Source of the DNA: an uncultured Collinsella sp.
GTDB taxonomy: Bacteria; Actinomycetota; Coriobacteriia; Coriobacteriales; Coriobacteriaceae
Direction: 5' to 3'
Assembly (NCBI GenBank): GCA_959026535.1
Contig: CAUFMB010000006.1
Span: 1-59,354, forward strand
DNA: 59,354 bases
Both the position numbers and the translations under genes were made by a program. Positions 10,388 to 19,052 of the stretch are shown here, piece by piece. The notes under the pieces are model-generated. The model had not been told where the DNA came from and made no database searches. It saw nothing but the letters and a program-made list of their open reading frames with translations. The stretch's first letter is position 1; the number at the start of each line of letters is the position of its first letter.

Positions 10388-10478
10388 GGAGGGGTGGCAG
10401 AGTGGTTGAATGCGGCGGTCTCGAAAACCGTTTGGCCTGTATAAGGTCACGAGGGTTCGAATCCCTCCTCCTCCGCCA
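10388..10478 (+). tRNA. tRNA-Ser (anticodon CGA)
   Basis: This is a 91-nt class II tRNA. The acceptor stem GGAGGGG pairs with CTCCTCC (one G-U), the anticodon CGA sits between CGGT and ACCG, and there is a long variable arm, GGTTCGAATCC T-arm and encoded CCA. Its 3' end is copied, inverted and direct, in the element immediately downstream. Confidence 0.96.
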
Positions 10479-10489
10479 TTTTGGTTGAG

Positions 10490-10513
10490 AAAGCTCCCAA
10501 GAATGGGAGCTTT
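10490..10513 (+). terminator. Terminator after tRNA-Ser(CGA)
   Basis: A perfect 10-bp stem (10490-10499 with 10504-10513) is followed by a T-rich tract. Confidence 0.88.
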
Positions 10514-10543
10514 TTTTGTTTTGAGTCTCTAACAAGCAAATAC

Positions 10544-10692
10544 GGCGGAGGAGGAGGGATTCGAACCCGCCAGGGCGCGACGCGTAAAGAAAACGCGCCC
10601 GTGGCGCGTTTTTAGCGCAGCGCGGTCGGCGTAAGCCGACCGGATAAATTTTGAGCAAAGCTCAAAATTTGAACATCCCTCCTATTCAGCCA
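10544..10692. repeat. tRNA-tail-bounded three-hairpin element A
   Basis: The first 25 nt (10544-10568) are the exact reverse complement of the last 25 nt before the CA end of tRNA-Ser(CGA). The last 18 nt (about 10675-10692) are a direct copy of the tRNA 3' end with three changes. Between them are three hairpins: 10590-10599 with 10603-10612, a GGTCGGC/GCCGACC stem near 10623-10640, and an AAATTTTGAGC/GCTCAAAATTT stem near 10646-10670. The copied ends can pair with each other, closing the whole element. The core resembles the element after tRNA-Gly at 50082-50220. It has no protein-coding potential that I credit. Confidence 0.7.
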
Positions 10693-10725
10693 CGCCCCCA
10701 TCGTGGTCGATCCCAGCCCATATCT

Positions 10726-10792
10726 CAAACATGTACACCGCCCTCCAAAGATGTCAAAAAATGTCGTTTTTGGAGTGTGATGTACACGTTTG
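10726..10792. repeat. Left 67-bp palindromic repeat flanking endonuclease-like gene
   Basis: This imperfect palindrome has ends CAAACATGTAC and GTACACGTTTG and an AT-rich centre containing GTCAAAAAATGTC. It is a near-identical inverted copy of 11926-11996 on the far side of the gene at 10897-11904. Confidence 0.8.
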
Positions 10793-10896
10793 CATACGAC
10801 GCGCACCGAGCATGAGTCGATTTGCTTGCATCCGGTATATTTCCCCACCTCAACGGACATAAGAGTTTGGTGTCAGCTCGAAGCGAGAGGCCCCCA

Positions 10897-11904
10897 ATGG
10901 ATACTCCTGTTCTCATTTCGCATAAAACGGCGTGGCTCGTCCATCATGCACCGCGGAACCTGGTTCAAGCCGTCGCACAACGCGACTACCAGATAGGTGT
11001 GCGGGGCCTCTCTACCCAGCAACGCATCGCGCGCATTCGGCAGGCACTTACCGACTGCGGCATTCCGTCCACCATGCTCAAGATTATCGACATCTCCGTA
11101 GCATTTGCTTTCGAGCGAATTCGCACCAACGGTGTCACCTGCCACGTTCTCGGCCAAAACCTACCCTACGACCATATTGACGAGCTTACGCCCGGCATCT
11201 TTATCACCGACGAAGCCTTCACCTTCGTGCTCGCTGCCGAGTGGATGGATAGGATCGAATACCTCGAGTATGGTTACGAAGTTTGCGGCGACTATCGCAT
11301 GGGGCTCAATTCCTCTGACCCTTACACTGAGCAACCAGCCACCACCTCCAAGGACGAAATTGTCGAGCTACTCGATCGGCACCCTGGCAAACCCGGTGCC
11401 ACACGCGCCAGACTCGCGCTCAGACACATCTACGACCACTCAACCTCGCCCATGGAGACCGCATCGTCCATCACCCTCTCGCTCCCAACAAGCGAAGGCG
11501 GCATTGGTATCAGAGGTATCGAACTCAACAAACCGCTCGAAATCCCTCAACGTCTCTGGCATTGCACAAAAGCCCGATCGCTCAAAATCGACGCTCTTGT
11601 TACTTATCAGCGCAGAGAACTCGGCATCGAATATAAGGGCGGTTTTCACGACGAGACCGAGCGCAAGGGCGCAGATGCGGAACGAGAGGCCGTACTCTCC
11701 CAAATGGGATATCGAATCGTTACGCTCACCTCGGCACAGTTCGCAAGTCAACTTGCCTTTCATCGCGCCATGAACAGCATTCGCGAAGCACTCGGTATGC
11801 CCCGCTGCACGGACGCCGAGTACCAGCGTAAGCAAAACGAACTGCGCAAGGCACTTATCCGCAACTGGAAGAGCGCGCAGGGCGAAGACACGCCTTCCGA
11901 GTAG
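10897..11904 (+). CDS. AbiEi-like / PD-(D/E)XK endonuclease-domain protein
   Basis: The product has 335 residues from ATG 10897 (MDTPVLISHKTAW), chosen because GAGAGG precedes it; the open frame reaches back to 10822. The N-terminal half resembles the helix-turn-helix/AbiEi-like proteins common in Coriobacteriia. Near the C-terminus the segment KIDALVTYQR, then LGIEYKGGFHD, then GYRIVTLTSAQF fits the D-x(n)-E-x-K pattern and fold order of Vsr/DUF559-type nucleases. Function is therefore inferred as a DNA-cleaving or defence-related protein. It lies against replication direction in the accessory segment and is bracketed by inverted copies of a palindromic repeat. No toxin partner is adjacent. 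Confidence 0.6.
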   Translation: MDTPVLISHKTAWLVHHAPRNLVQAVAQRDYQIGVRGLSTQQRIARIRQALTDCGIPSTMLKIIDISVAFAFERIRTNGVTCHVLGQNLPYDHIDELTPGIFITDEAFTFVLAAEWMDRIEYLEYGYEVCGDYRMGLNSSDPYTEQPATTSKDEIVELLDRHPGKPGATRARLALRHIYDHSTSPMETASSITLSLPTSEGGIGIRGIELNKPLEIPQRLWHCTKARSLKIDALVTYQRRELGIEYKGGFHDETERKGADAEREAVLSQMGYRIVTLTSAQFASQLAFHRAMNSIREALGMPRCTDAEYQRKQNELRKALIRNWKSAQGEDTPSE

Positions 11905-11925
11905 CGTCATCCCAGCACACCCCAA

Positions 11926-11996
11926 CCAAAACATGTACATCACCCTTCAAAAACGACATTTTTTGACATTTTTGGAGGCTGACGTACATGTTTTGG
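11926..11996. repeat. Right palindromic repeat flanking endonuclease-like gene
   Basis: This inverted counterpart of 10726-10792 has ends CCAAAACATGTAC and GTACATGTTTTGG, forming an imperfect palindrome. It may also terminate transcription of the gene whose stop is 21 bp upstream. Confidence 0.8.
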
Positions 11997-12127
11997 ACCC
12001 CTGGCATTCCAGCAACGCCACGCCCGCACTCAGTCCCGACCGCTTACCGAGGAATGGGGCCGCTGTGGCCGGCAAGCATGTACTATGTACGGGCATTGTC
12101 TAAACCCGTAACTCAAAGGACCCCATC

Positions 12128-12817
12128 TTGCCCGTCGTCGCCGCTATAACCGTTACCTCACATGCCTCGGATGCCATGGTCGCTATCCCCTTTTGGCTCG
12201 AGATGTTCGCCGTTGTCGCTGCATCGATCTCGGGAGTGTTGGTTGCGCGCGAACACAAGCTCGACCTGGTGGGCGCGGTCGCGCTCGCGGTGGTCTGCGG
12301 TCTGGGCGGCGGTCTTTTGCGCGACATGACACTGCAGGTGGGCAACGTCTACATCCTCAACCAGCCGATGGCGCTGCCGCTCTCCATCGCCACGGCAGCC
12401 ATCATCTACATCTTCCCGGCAATCGTCGATAAACCCGAGAAACTCATTCCCCTGCTCGACATCATCTCTGTCGGCATCTACGCCGCCACCGGAGCGGACA
12501 AAGCACTGGTTTATGGCTTTGCGCCGGCCGTATGCATCATGATGGGCTTCTTCACCGCGGTGGGTGGCGGCATGTTGCGCGACGGCTTTATGGGCGTGGT
12601 CCCAGGCATTTTCCAACGCACTAACTTTTATGCCATCGCGGCCATCGCCGGATCGGCAAGCTATGTAAGCCTCGTCATGAGTGGCTTGGTCAGCAATGTC
12701 GCTGCGCTAGTCGTATGCGTTGCGGTGACCATGGGCCTGCGCTGGCTCTCGCTGCGCTTTGACATCAAAAGCCCCACCGAGGAAGACATCGCGCGCTTCT
12801 TGCATCGCAAAAAGTAG
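12128..12817 (+). CDS. TRIC/UPF0126-family membrane channel
   Basis: This 229-residue integral membrane protein has about seven hydrophobic segments. It carries the duplicated family signature GGGLLRD (about residue 59) and GGGMLRD (about residue 140), which marks the two homologous three-helix halves of bacterial TRIC-type proteins. These form trimeric monovalent cation channels, though physiological roles in bacteria are poorly defined. The start is TTG 12128 with AAAGGA upstream; ATG 12176 is the alternative. It is a lone gene in the accessory segment. Confidence 0.85.
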   Translation: MPVVAAITVTSHASDAMVAIPFWLEMFAVVAASISGVLVAREHKLDLVGAVALAVVCGLGGGLLRDMTLQVGNVYILNQPMALPLSIATAAIIYIFPAIVDKPEKLIPLLDIISVGIYAATGADKALVYGFAPAVCIMMGFFTAVGGGMLRDGFMGVVPGIFQRTNFYAIAAIAGSASYVSLVMSGLVSNVAALVVCVAVTMGLRWLSLRFDIKSPTEEDIARFLHRKK

Positions 12818-12886
12818 ACAGCGCGGCACGACCCTTCGAAATGCAACCGAGAGGTTCTTTTAGAGCGCCCGCGCGTTGGGTACCCT

Positions 12887-12911
12887 GTTAGATACATGTC
12901 GAGTATCTAAC
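12887..12911. promoter_or_regulatory. Perfect inverted repeat in leader of bactofilin-like gene
   Basis: GTTAGATAC (12887-12895) and GTATCTAAC (12903-12911) are separated by 7 nt and end directly at the CGAAGGA ribosome site of the next gene. It could be an operator or an RNA hairpin controlling translation. Confidence 0.45.
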
Positions 12912-12923
12912 GAAGGATTCATT

Positions 12924-14072
12924 ATGCCTTGCAACCTAGAACCGTCGTCCCGGCGCCGTAAAGCGCAGGCCCGCACCGCCCTCCTATTCGCACTGATAGC
13001 GCTTGCGCTGACCGCGCTTCCCACAACGTCGTTCGCCGGCACAGACACCGCCGGCAACGTGCTCGCAACCGAAGTTGACTCAAATCCGTCTGGCGTCGAA
13101 GGCGACCTGTACTGGGCCGGCCAAAGCCTTAACCTAGACGACGCTTCCATCGGCCGCGATATTATCGCGGCAGGCGAGAGCCTGTCGATTCGCGACTGCA
13201 CCGTAGGCGGCGCCGTCCGTCTGGCAGCACGCTCCATCGATATCGCCAAGACCACGGTTGATGGCAGCGTCACGGTGGTCGGTCAGCACGTCGTGCTCAA
13301 TTCCGACAGCGCCGCCAACTGTTTTTACGCGATGGGCGAGACGGTTGCCCTGCGAGGCTCCGCCAAGTCGGCAGCGCTTGCAGGCGATACGGTGACCATC
13401 GACGGCACCGTCGAGGGCGATGTCGAGGTTTGGGCCGATAAGCTCGTCTTGGGCAAGAATGCCCGCATTACCGGCACCGTGAACGCGCACGTCTCCGAGG
13501 ACCCCGAGCGTGCCGCAGGAGCCGAGGTAGGCGCACTCAAGATCGACCGCACCGAGAACGAGAGCGCGGCCACGACCGCTAACGACATCATCGGCGGCAT
13601 CGTCGCCGCGGCGCTCTCGACCTGCTTTGTCGCCCTGCTGCTCGAGCTCGTCTTTCCGCGTGCGACCGCCAGTGCCGCCGGCATGCTCCACCAGCGCCCC
13701 ACGCCCCTGTGGGTGAGCGGTCTTCTGGGTACGATTGCTGTCGTCCCCGCCGTCCTGCTGCTGATTATCTCTATCGCTGGCCTGCCGCTTGCCGGAACCC
13801 TCTTGTGCGGCGTTATCGGCATCGCGTTGGTGTCGAGTGCCTTTGCGGGGTGCGCGATCGCCCGCATGGTCGGACACAGCCAGAACCGTTACGCCATGGC
13901 GGCCGTGGGCGGCATCGCCGCGGGCGCGCTTACGGCAATCCCCCTCGTAGGCGACTTCATCAGCGGCGTAGCCTTTGTCTTTATGCTCGGCTACATCATC
14001 CAAATCACCTGGCGCAACGCCCACCTCAAGCCGCAGCAGGCCCCCAACACGCCAGGCCTTCCCTCCGCCTAG
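12924..14072 (+). CDS. Bactofilin-like beta-helix domain membrane protein
   Basis: The product has 382 residues from ATG 12924 (GAAGGA ribosome site). An N-terminal hydrophobic segment ending LPTTSFAG looks like a signal peptide. Residues of about 50-190 show short repeats of the form V-x-G-x-V-x-(A/G), ending in GKNARITGTVNAHV, as in polymer-forming bactofilin-type beta-helices. Four hydrophobic segments follow in the last 170 residues, with a short basic tail. Such proteins are often annotated as polymer-forming cytoskeletal proteins, but the signal peptide suggests the beta-helix is outside the membrane. Function is unknown. A terminator follows at 14143-14165. Confidence 0.65.
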   Translation: MPCNLEPSSRRRKAQARTALLFALIALALTALPTTSFAGTDTAGNVLATEVDSNPSGVEGDLYWAGQSLNLDDASIGRDIIAAGESLSIRDCTVGGAVRLAARSIDIAKTTVDGSVTVVGQHVVLNSDSAANCFYAMGETVALRGSAKSAALAGDTVTIDGTVEGDVEVWADKLVLGKNARITGTVNAHVSEDPERAAGAEVGALKIDRTENESAATTANDIIGGIVAAALSTCFVALLLELVFPRATASAAGMLHQRPTPLWVSGLLGTIAVVPAVLLLIISIAGLPLAGTLLCGVIGIALVSSAFAGCAIARMVGHSQNRYAMAAVGGIAAGALTAIPLVGDFISGVAFVFMLGYIIQITWRNAHLKPQQAPNTPGLPSA

Positions 14073-14142
14073 CCGCCAACCACCACAAAAGGGCCAGGCA
14101 TATTTATGGTGCTGCAAAGCAACCTGACCCCATTGCAATCAG

Positions 14143-14165
14143 AACCACCCTTAAAAAGGGTGGTT
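14143..14165 (+). terminator. Hairpin terminator after bactofilin-like gene
   Basis: A perfect 10-bp stem (14143-14152 with 14156-14165) with a 3-nt loop, followed by TGCTCTT. Confidence 0.6.
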
Positions 14166-14184
14166 TGCTCTTAGGGTATAACCC

Positions 14185-14848
14185 ACGGGCCCCGGGCTCG
14201 CGTCTAAAGGCGCGGGCCCGGACTTCGTCCAGGCCTAGTGCATCTTGACCCGTGGCGCGCCGGTCAAACCGGCGGGGTCACCCCCTCTTGAAGGGGTCCT
14301 CGTACTCCTTCACGCTCAGCTTGTCCAGCGCGATGTCGTGGGACTCCTGCTCCCTGATGTACTTGGCGATCGTCGCCTCGTTCAGGCCGACGGTGGACAC
14401 GTAGTAGCCCTCCGCCCAGAACTTCCTGTTGCCGAACTTGTACTTGAGGTTGGCGTGCCTGTCGAATATCATCAGCGAGCTCTTCCCCTTCAGGTAGCCC
14501 ATGACGCTCGCGACGCTGTACTTCGGCGGGATCGCCAGCAGCACGTGCACGTGGTCGGGCATCAGGTGCCCCTCGATTATCTCGATCCCCTTGTACTCGC
14601 ACAGCTTCCTGAGGATCTCCCCTATGTCGCTCCTGATTTGGTTGTAGATCACTTTGCGCCTATACTTCGGCGTGAACACGATGTGGTACTTGCACATCCA
14701 CTTCGTGTGGGAAAGGCTGTAGGCCTTCTGGGCCATGGCGACCACCCCTTCGACTCGAATTCTTGACGGCCTGAACAATCGTCAATATCGGTCGGAGGGG
14801 TGGCTTTGTAAAGCCGTTTGTCTCCACCCGCATAGCGGGTGGGTTGAA
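14185..14848 (-). mobile_element. IS200-type insertion sequence (tnpA only)
   Basis: Subterminal hairpins bracket tnpA. Upstream of the gene is an 8-bp stem with an ATA loop (14824-14831 with 14835-14842). Downstream are a 7-bp stem (14258-14264 with 14268-14274) and an 11-bp stem (14192-14202 with 14211-14221). IS200/IS605 elements have hairpin ends rather than inverted repeats and move as single strands. Exact ends are uncertain. No tnpB or omega-RNA-type gene is present. Confidence 0.65.
14278..14736 (-). CDS. tnpA: IS200/IS605-family transposase TnpA (Y1 HUH)
   Basis: The product has 152 residues from ATG 14736. CKYHIVFTPKYRRKV at the start, the HUH motif in GHLMPDHVHVLL, the SSLMIFDR helix and the catalytic tyrosine in ATIAKYIREQ are all present, so it looks intact. 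These small Y1 transposases cut and rejoin single-stranded DNA at subterminal hairpins. The gene is on the minus strand between the bactofilin-like gene and typA. The open frame extends to 14778 without need. Confidence 0.93.
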   Translation of the reverse strand: MAQKAYSLSHTKWMCKYHIVFTPKYRRKVIYNQIRSDIGEILRKLCEYKGIEIIEGHLMPDHVHVLLAIPPKYSVASVMGYLKGKSSLMIFDRHANLKYKFGNRKFWAEGYYVSTVGLNEATIAKYIREQESHDIALDKLSVKEYEDPFKRG

Positions 14849-14889
14849 GCTGGCCGCTGCGCGCCCAGCAGACCAAAGTCTTGAACCAA

Positions 14890-14922
14890 AAAGGGCGCCG
14901 ACCATTGCGGTCGACGCCCTTT
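14890..14922 (-). terminator. Terminator of typA
   Basis: A 14-bp stem with one mismatch (14890-14903 with 14909-14922) is followed by a T run on the minus strand, just past the typA stop. Confidence 0.85.
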
Positions 14923-14949
14923 CTTATTGGCGGTTATAAGCCCCAGCGT

Positions 14950-16788
<1,839 letters not shown>

Positions 16789-16905
16789 GTAGTTCCCCTA
16801 TCTTCTATCCATATACAAACGGCACACGTATGCGGCCCGCCCAGCAACACAACGCTCAGCGGGAATATTGAGCCTTTTACCGAAAACTCGTTTATTTTAG
16901 CGATT

Positions 16906-17355
16906 TTAGATGAGAGGGGTTTCCTCACCTGCAGGTTCAGGGTCGCTCCACATAAAACCATCGCCGGCGCCCATGCCCTCATACAGCACATATGCCGAAA
17001 AGCCGCTCTCGAGCGTCGTCTCAAAGAAGCTCACGAGCAGAGCGTCGTGATAGCCACCGTCAATCTCGACACAGCCGGTGTAGCCGATGGCATAGCGGGC
17101 GATGCGGCCCAGGCCCTCGTCCTTAAGACCCATCTTGTGCTCGGAGATAAAGTTGGTGGCGGCCTCGAGACACGCCTCCTCGCCATCCTCGTCGAGCGCG
17201 GCCAGATAGCAGTTGGAAGCAGCGTCCTCGATCGCCACAACTACGCCCGGATTCTCGCCGGCGGCAAGGTCGTCCAAGAACGCGCCAATCAGGTCACACA
17301 CCATGGCGTCGAGCTCGGCGGAGACGTTACCGGCGTCCTGCATATCCTGTGCCAT
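16906..17355 (-). CDS. Acidic protein of unknown function
   Basis: This 149-residue soluble protein has no membrane segments and is strongly acidic. I do not recognise the family. The middle (residues of about 45-110) reads as a mixed alpha/beta fold, including NCYLAALDEDGEEACLEAA and GYTGCVEIDGGYHDALL. A good GAAGG ribosome site precedes ATG 17355. It lies 30 bp downstream of a small membrane protein gene and may be the last gene of a three-gene operon starting with the bifunctional nuclease at 18273. Confidence 0.7.
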   Translation of the reverse strand: MAQDMQDAGNVSAELDAMVCDLIGAFLDDLAAGENPGVVVAIEDAASNCYLAALDEDGEEACLEAATNFISEHKMGLKDEGLGRIARYAIGYTGCVEIDGGYHDALLVSFFETTLESGFSAYVLYEGMGAGDGFMWSDPEPAGEETPLI

Positions 17356-17385
17356 CTCTAGACCTTCCCATCGAATCCGGCGTCG

Positions 17386-17742
17386 TTACAGTTCTTGTGC
17401 CTCGGCAGCGATCTTGGCGGCAGCGTCGCGGGCGCGCATCATATCCATCGCGCGCTTGTCGAGTACCTTGATCTGGTTGGTCAGCATGACTGCATCGACC
17501 ACACCCCAGATTACCAAGCCTGTTGAAATCGAAAACCCAAGCGCACCAACTGTACCACGAAGACGAGAACAGATTACCGCGACAAGGGCGGAGATGATAA
17601 CCATCTTGATATAGGAGCCGCGGCGCTCGCGAAGCGTGCGGGCCTGCGTCACATAGGCGATGCGAGCCGCCTCGGATGCCTCCGAGCGCATCTGGGCCTC
17701 ACGCGCGATGGCGGCCGCTTCAGCTGATACGCGGGTACCCAT
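17386..17742 (-). CDS. Small two-helix membrane protein of unknown function
   Basis: The product has 118 residues from ATG 17742, chosen because GGAGAGG sits just before it; the frame could start at 17772, directly abutting the upstream stop, but that lacks a ribosome site. The N-terminal 45 residues are Ala/Arg/Glu-rich and probably helical. Two membrane segments follow (about 46-62 and 68-90), then an amphipathic Ala-rich tail. It is not recognised and is probably co-transcribed with the nuclease gene upstream. Confidence 0.7.
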   Translation of the reverse strand: MGTRVSAEAAAIAREAQMRSEASEAARIAYVTQARTLRERRGSYIKMVIISALVAVICSRLRGTVGALGFSISTGLVIWGVVDAVMLTNQIKVLDKRAMDMMRARDAAAKIAAEAQEL

Positions 17743-17772
17743 CAGCGACCTCTCCGCTCGCGTGCCAGACAT

Positions 17773-18273
17773 TTAGAAATCATCGGGGGAGAGCGTATGG
17801 ACGAACTCGTCGAACTTCTCGAACTCCTGCTCGTCGTCAACTTCCTCGGCATGGGCAGAAACGGTACCCAGGCGATTCATGATGTCGTCCTCCACAAACA
17901 TGGGGGCATTACTGCGCACGGCAAGGGCAATGGCGTCACTGGGGCGGGCGTCAATCTTGCGCTCGTCACCATCGACCAGCACGACAATCGTCGCATAGAA
18001 CACCGGCGGCTCGGCACGAACGATCTCGATGCGCTCGAGCTTGGCGCCCAGGGCATCGACGGTGTCAAGCAGCAGGTCATGCGTTATCGGGCGCTCGGCG
18101 CGACCACTATCGATGCCACGGCTAATGGCCGCGGCCTCAAACGAGCCGGTCTGAATGGAAAGCGAACGCAGGGGTGCCGGCGAATCCGACTTGCCGCAGC
18201 GCTCACGAAGCACGATAAGCGATGGCACGGGACCGGCGGCCATGACGATGGTCTCTATGTCGACACGAACCAT
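17773..18273 (-). CDS. Bifunctional nuclease family protein (DUF151)
   Basis: The product has 166 residues from ATG 18273 with a GGAGG site. The signature RPSDAIALAVRSNAPMFVED and the preceding FYATIVV element identify the bifunctional nuclease (BFN/DUF151) domain at about residues 20-135. An acidic tail ends in LSPDDF. Plant homologues have been reported to have DNase and RNase activity; in actinobacteria the role is unclear. First gene of the apparent operon running to 16906. Confidence 0.88.
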   Translation of the reverse strand: MVRVDIETIVMAAGPVPSLIVLRERCGKSDSPAPLRSLSIQTGSFEAAAISRGIDSGRAERPITHDLLLDTVDALGAKLERIEIVRAEPPVFYATIVVLVDGDERKIDARPSDAIALAVRSNAPMFVEDDIMNRLGTVSAHAEEVDDEQEFEKFDEFVHTLSPDDF

Positions 18274-18419
18274 GGAACACCTCCGGTACGTAGCGGTTAA
18301 CACACGGCAGGGTCGCCGCATTGAATAGCTATACTACCCAATCTTTCGCCCAGCACACAAAATCAAAGTAGTTAATTTGGGACGGGGCTATTTTGACTAC
18401 TTCTGTTAGATAAGAAAAA

Positions 18420-18444
18420 AGCCCCGAGGCAATGCCCCAGGGCT
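18420..18444 (-). terminator. Terminator of the tRNA-Ala-Ile unit
   Basis: An imperfect stem (18420-18430 with 18434-18444) is followed on the minus strand by TTTTTTCTTA. Confidence 0.8.
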
Positions 18445-18457
18445 CTTAACGTTTTGA

Positions 18458-18534
18458 TGGTGGACCTGACAAGATTCGAACTTGTGACCTCCCGGTTATC
18501 AGCCGGACGCTCTAACCAACTGAGCTACAGGTCC
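18458..18534 (-). tRNA. tRNA-Ile (anticodon GAT), copy 2
   Basis: A 77-nt tRNA with acceptor GGACCTG, anticodon GAT in the CCGGCT/AACCGG arm and encoded CCA. The gene sequence is identical to the copy at 18682-18758. Confidence 0.97.
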
Positions 18535-18538
18535 ATCA

Positions 18539-18614
18539 TGGTGGAGGTTAGGGGGATCGAACCCCTGACCTCAGGCTTGCAAAGCCCGCGCTCTCCCAGC
18601 TGAGCTAAACCCCC
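18539..18614 (-). tRNA. tRNA-Ala (anticodon TGC)
   Basis: A 76-nt tRNA with acceptor GGGGGTT pairing AACCTCC (one G-U), anticodon TGC, T-arm GGTTCGATCC and encoded CCA. Four bases separate it from tRNA-Ile copy 2. Confidence 0.97.
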
Positions 18615-18625
18615 ACGGAGAAAGT

Positions 18626-18670
18626 AATAAACACCCCAGCGGCGACTCGGCTCTCGCTGGGGTGTTTATT
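18626..18670 (-). terminator. 15-bp hairpin between tRNA-Ile copy 1 and tRNA-Ala
   Basis: A perfect 15-bp stem (18626-18640 with 18656-18670) encloses a 15-nt loop. It probably terminates or processes the transcript after the first tRNA-Ile. Confidence 0.75.
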
Positions 18671-18681
18671 GCGAAAGAAAG

Positions 18682-18758
18682 TGGTGGACCTGACAAGATT
18701 CGAACTTGTGACCTCCCGGTTATCAGCCGGACGCTCTAACCAACTGAGCTACAGGTCC
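18682..18758 (-). tRNA. tRNA-Ile (anticodon GAT), copy 1
   Basis: A 77-nt tRNA, identical to the copy at 18458-18534 and first in the cluster. In mycobacteria gyrA is likewise followed by tRNA-Ile and tRNA-Ala genes, so this is conserved synteny with an added duplicate. Confidence 0.97.
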
Positions 18759-18772
18759 ATCGCGCAAGGGAT

Positions 18773-18802
18773 ATATTAGACGAGTCGTTACGCGCGCGTC
18801 AA
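18773..18802 (-). promoter_or_regulatory. Promoter of the tRNA-Ile/Ala cluster
   Basis: On the minus strand TTGACG (18802-18797) and TAATAT (18778-18773) are separated by 18 nt, about 15 bp before the tRNA-Ile 5' end. Confidence 0.7.
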
Positions 18803-18827
18803 CAACTTTTTTGAAAAACTTTGGAGG

Positions 18828-18963
18828 GTGCCCGCCGAGTGGGCGAGATGGGTTAGGTTTGCTGCTCGGACAGTCCTGCGCAAGACGAAGGCCACATTAA
18901 GTGGCCTTCTTTGCGTGCGGAACTCGCGACAAACCTAACCCATCTCGCCCACTCGGCGGGCAC
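18828..18963. repeat. 136-bp element with perfect 34-bp inverted repeat
   Basis: Arms 18828-18861 and 18930-18963 are exact reverse complements. The 68-bp interior holds a second hairpin (GAAGGCCAC/GTGGCCTTC around 18887-18909) followed by TTTG. It lies between the gyrA terminator and the tRNA promoter and looks like a miniature inverted-repeat element or a structured RNA. No clear target duplication is visible. Confidence 0.8.
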
Positions 18964-18982
18964 GGGGTCCAAGGTTGTCAAA

Positions 18983-19015
18983 AAAGCGGTCGGCGCGCAG
19001 TGCGCCGACCGCCGA
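18983..19015 (-). terminator. Terminator of gyrBA
   Basis: A GCGGTCGGCGC/GCGCCGACCGC stem is followed on the minus strand by TTTTTTGAC, about 40 bp past the gyrA stop. Confidence 0.85.
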
Positions 19016-19052
19016 TATATGGGGTCTGATATTTTCTACCAGCTAGTTCCTC

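Noticed and set aside
10377..10658. 93-codon minus-strand frame covering tRNA-Ser(CGA) and element A
   Set aside because: It runs antisense through a tRNA and structured repeat and has no protein features.
16789..16905. Possible riboswitch upstream of typA or the purine genes
   Set aside because: I looked for conserved purine, T-box, guanidine and similar aptamer cores and found none in the leaders of typA, purA, purB, purC or purD.
18340..18410. Partial inverted repeat around CAAAGTAG and CTATTTTGACTAC upstream of the bifunctional nuclease
   Set aside because: Pairing is short and interrupted; it could be chance or promoter sequence, so it is not called a feature.
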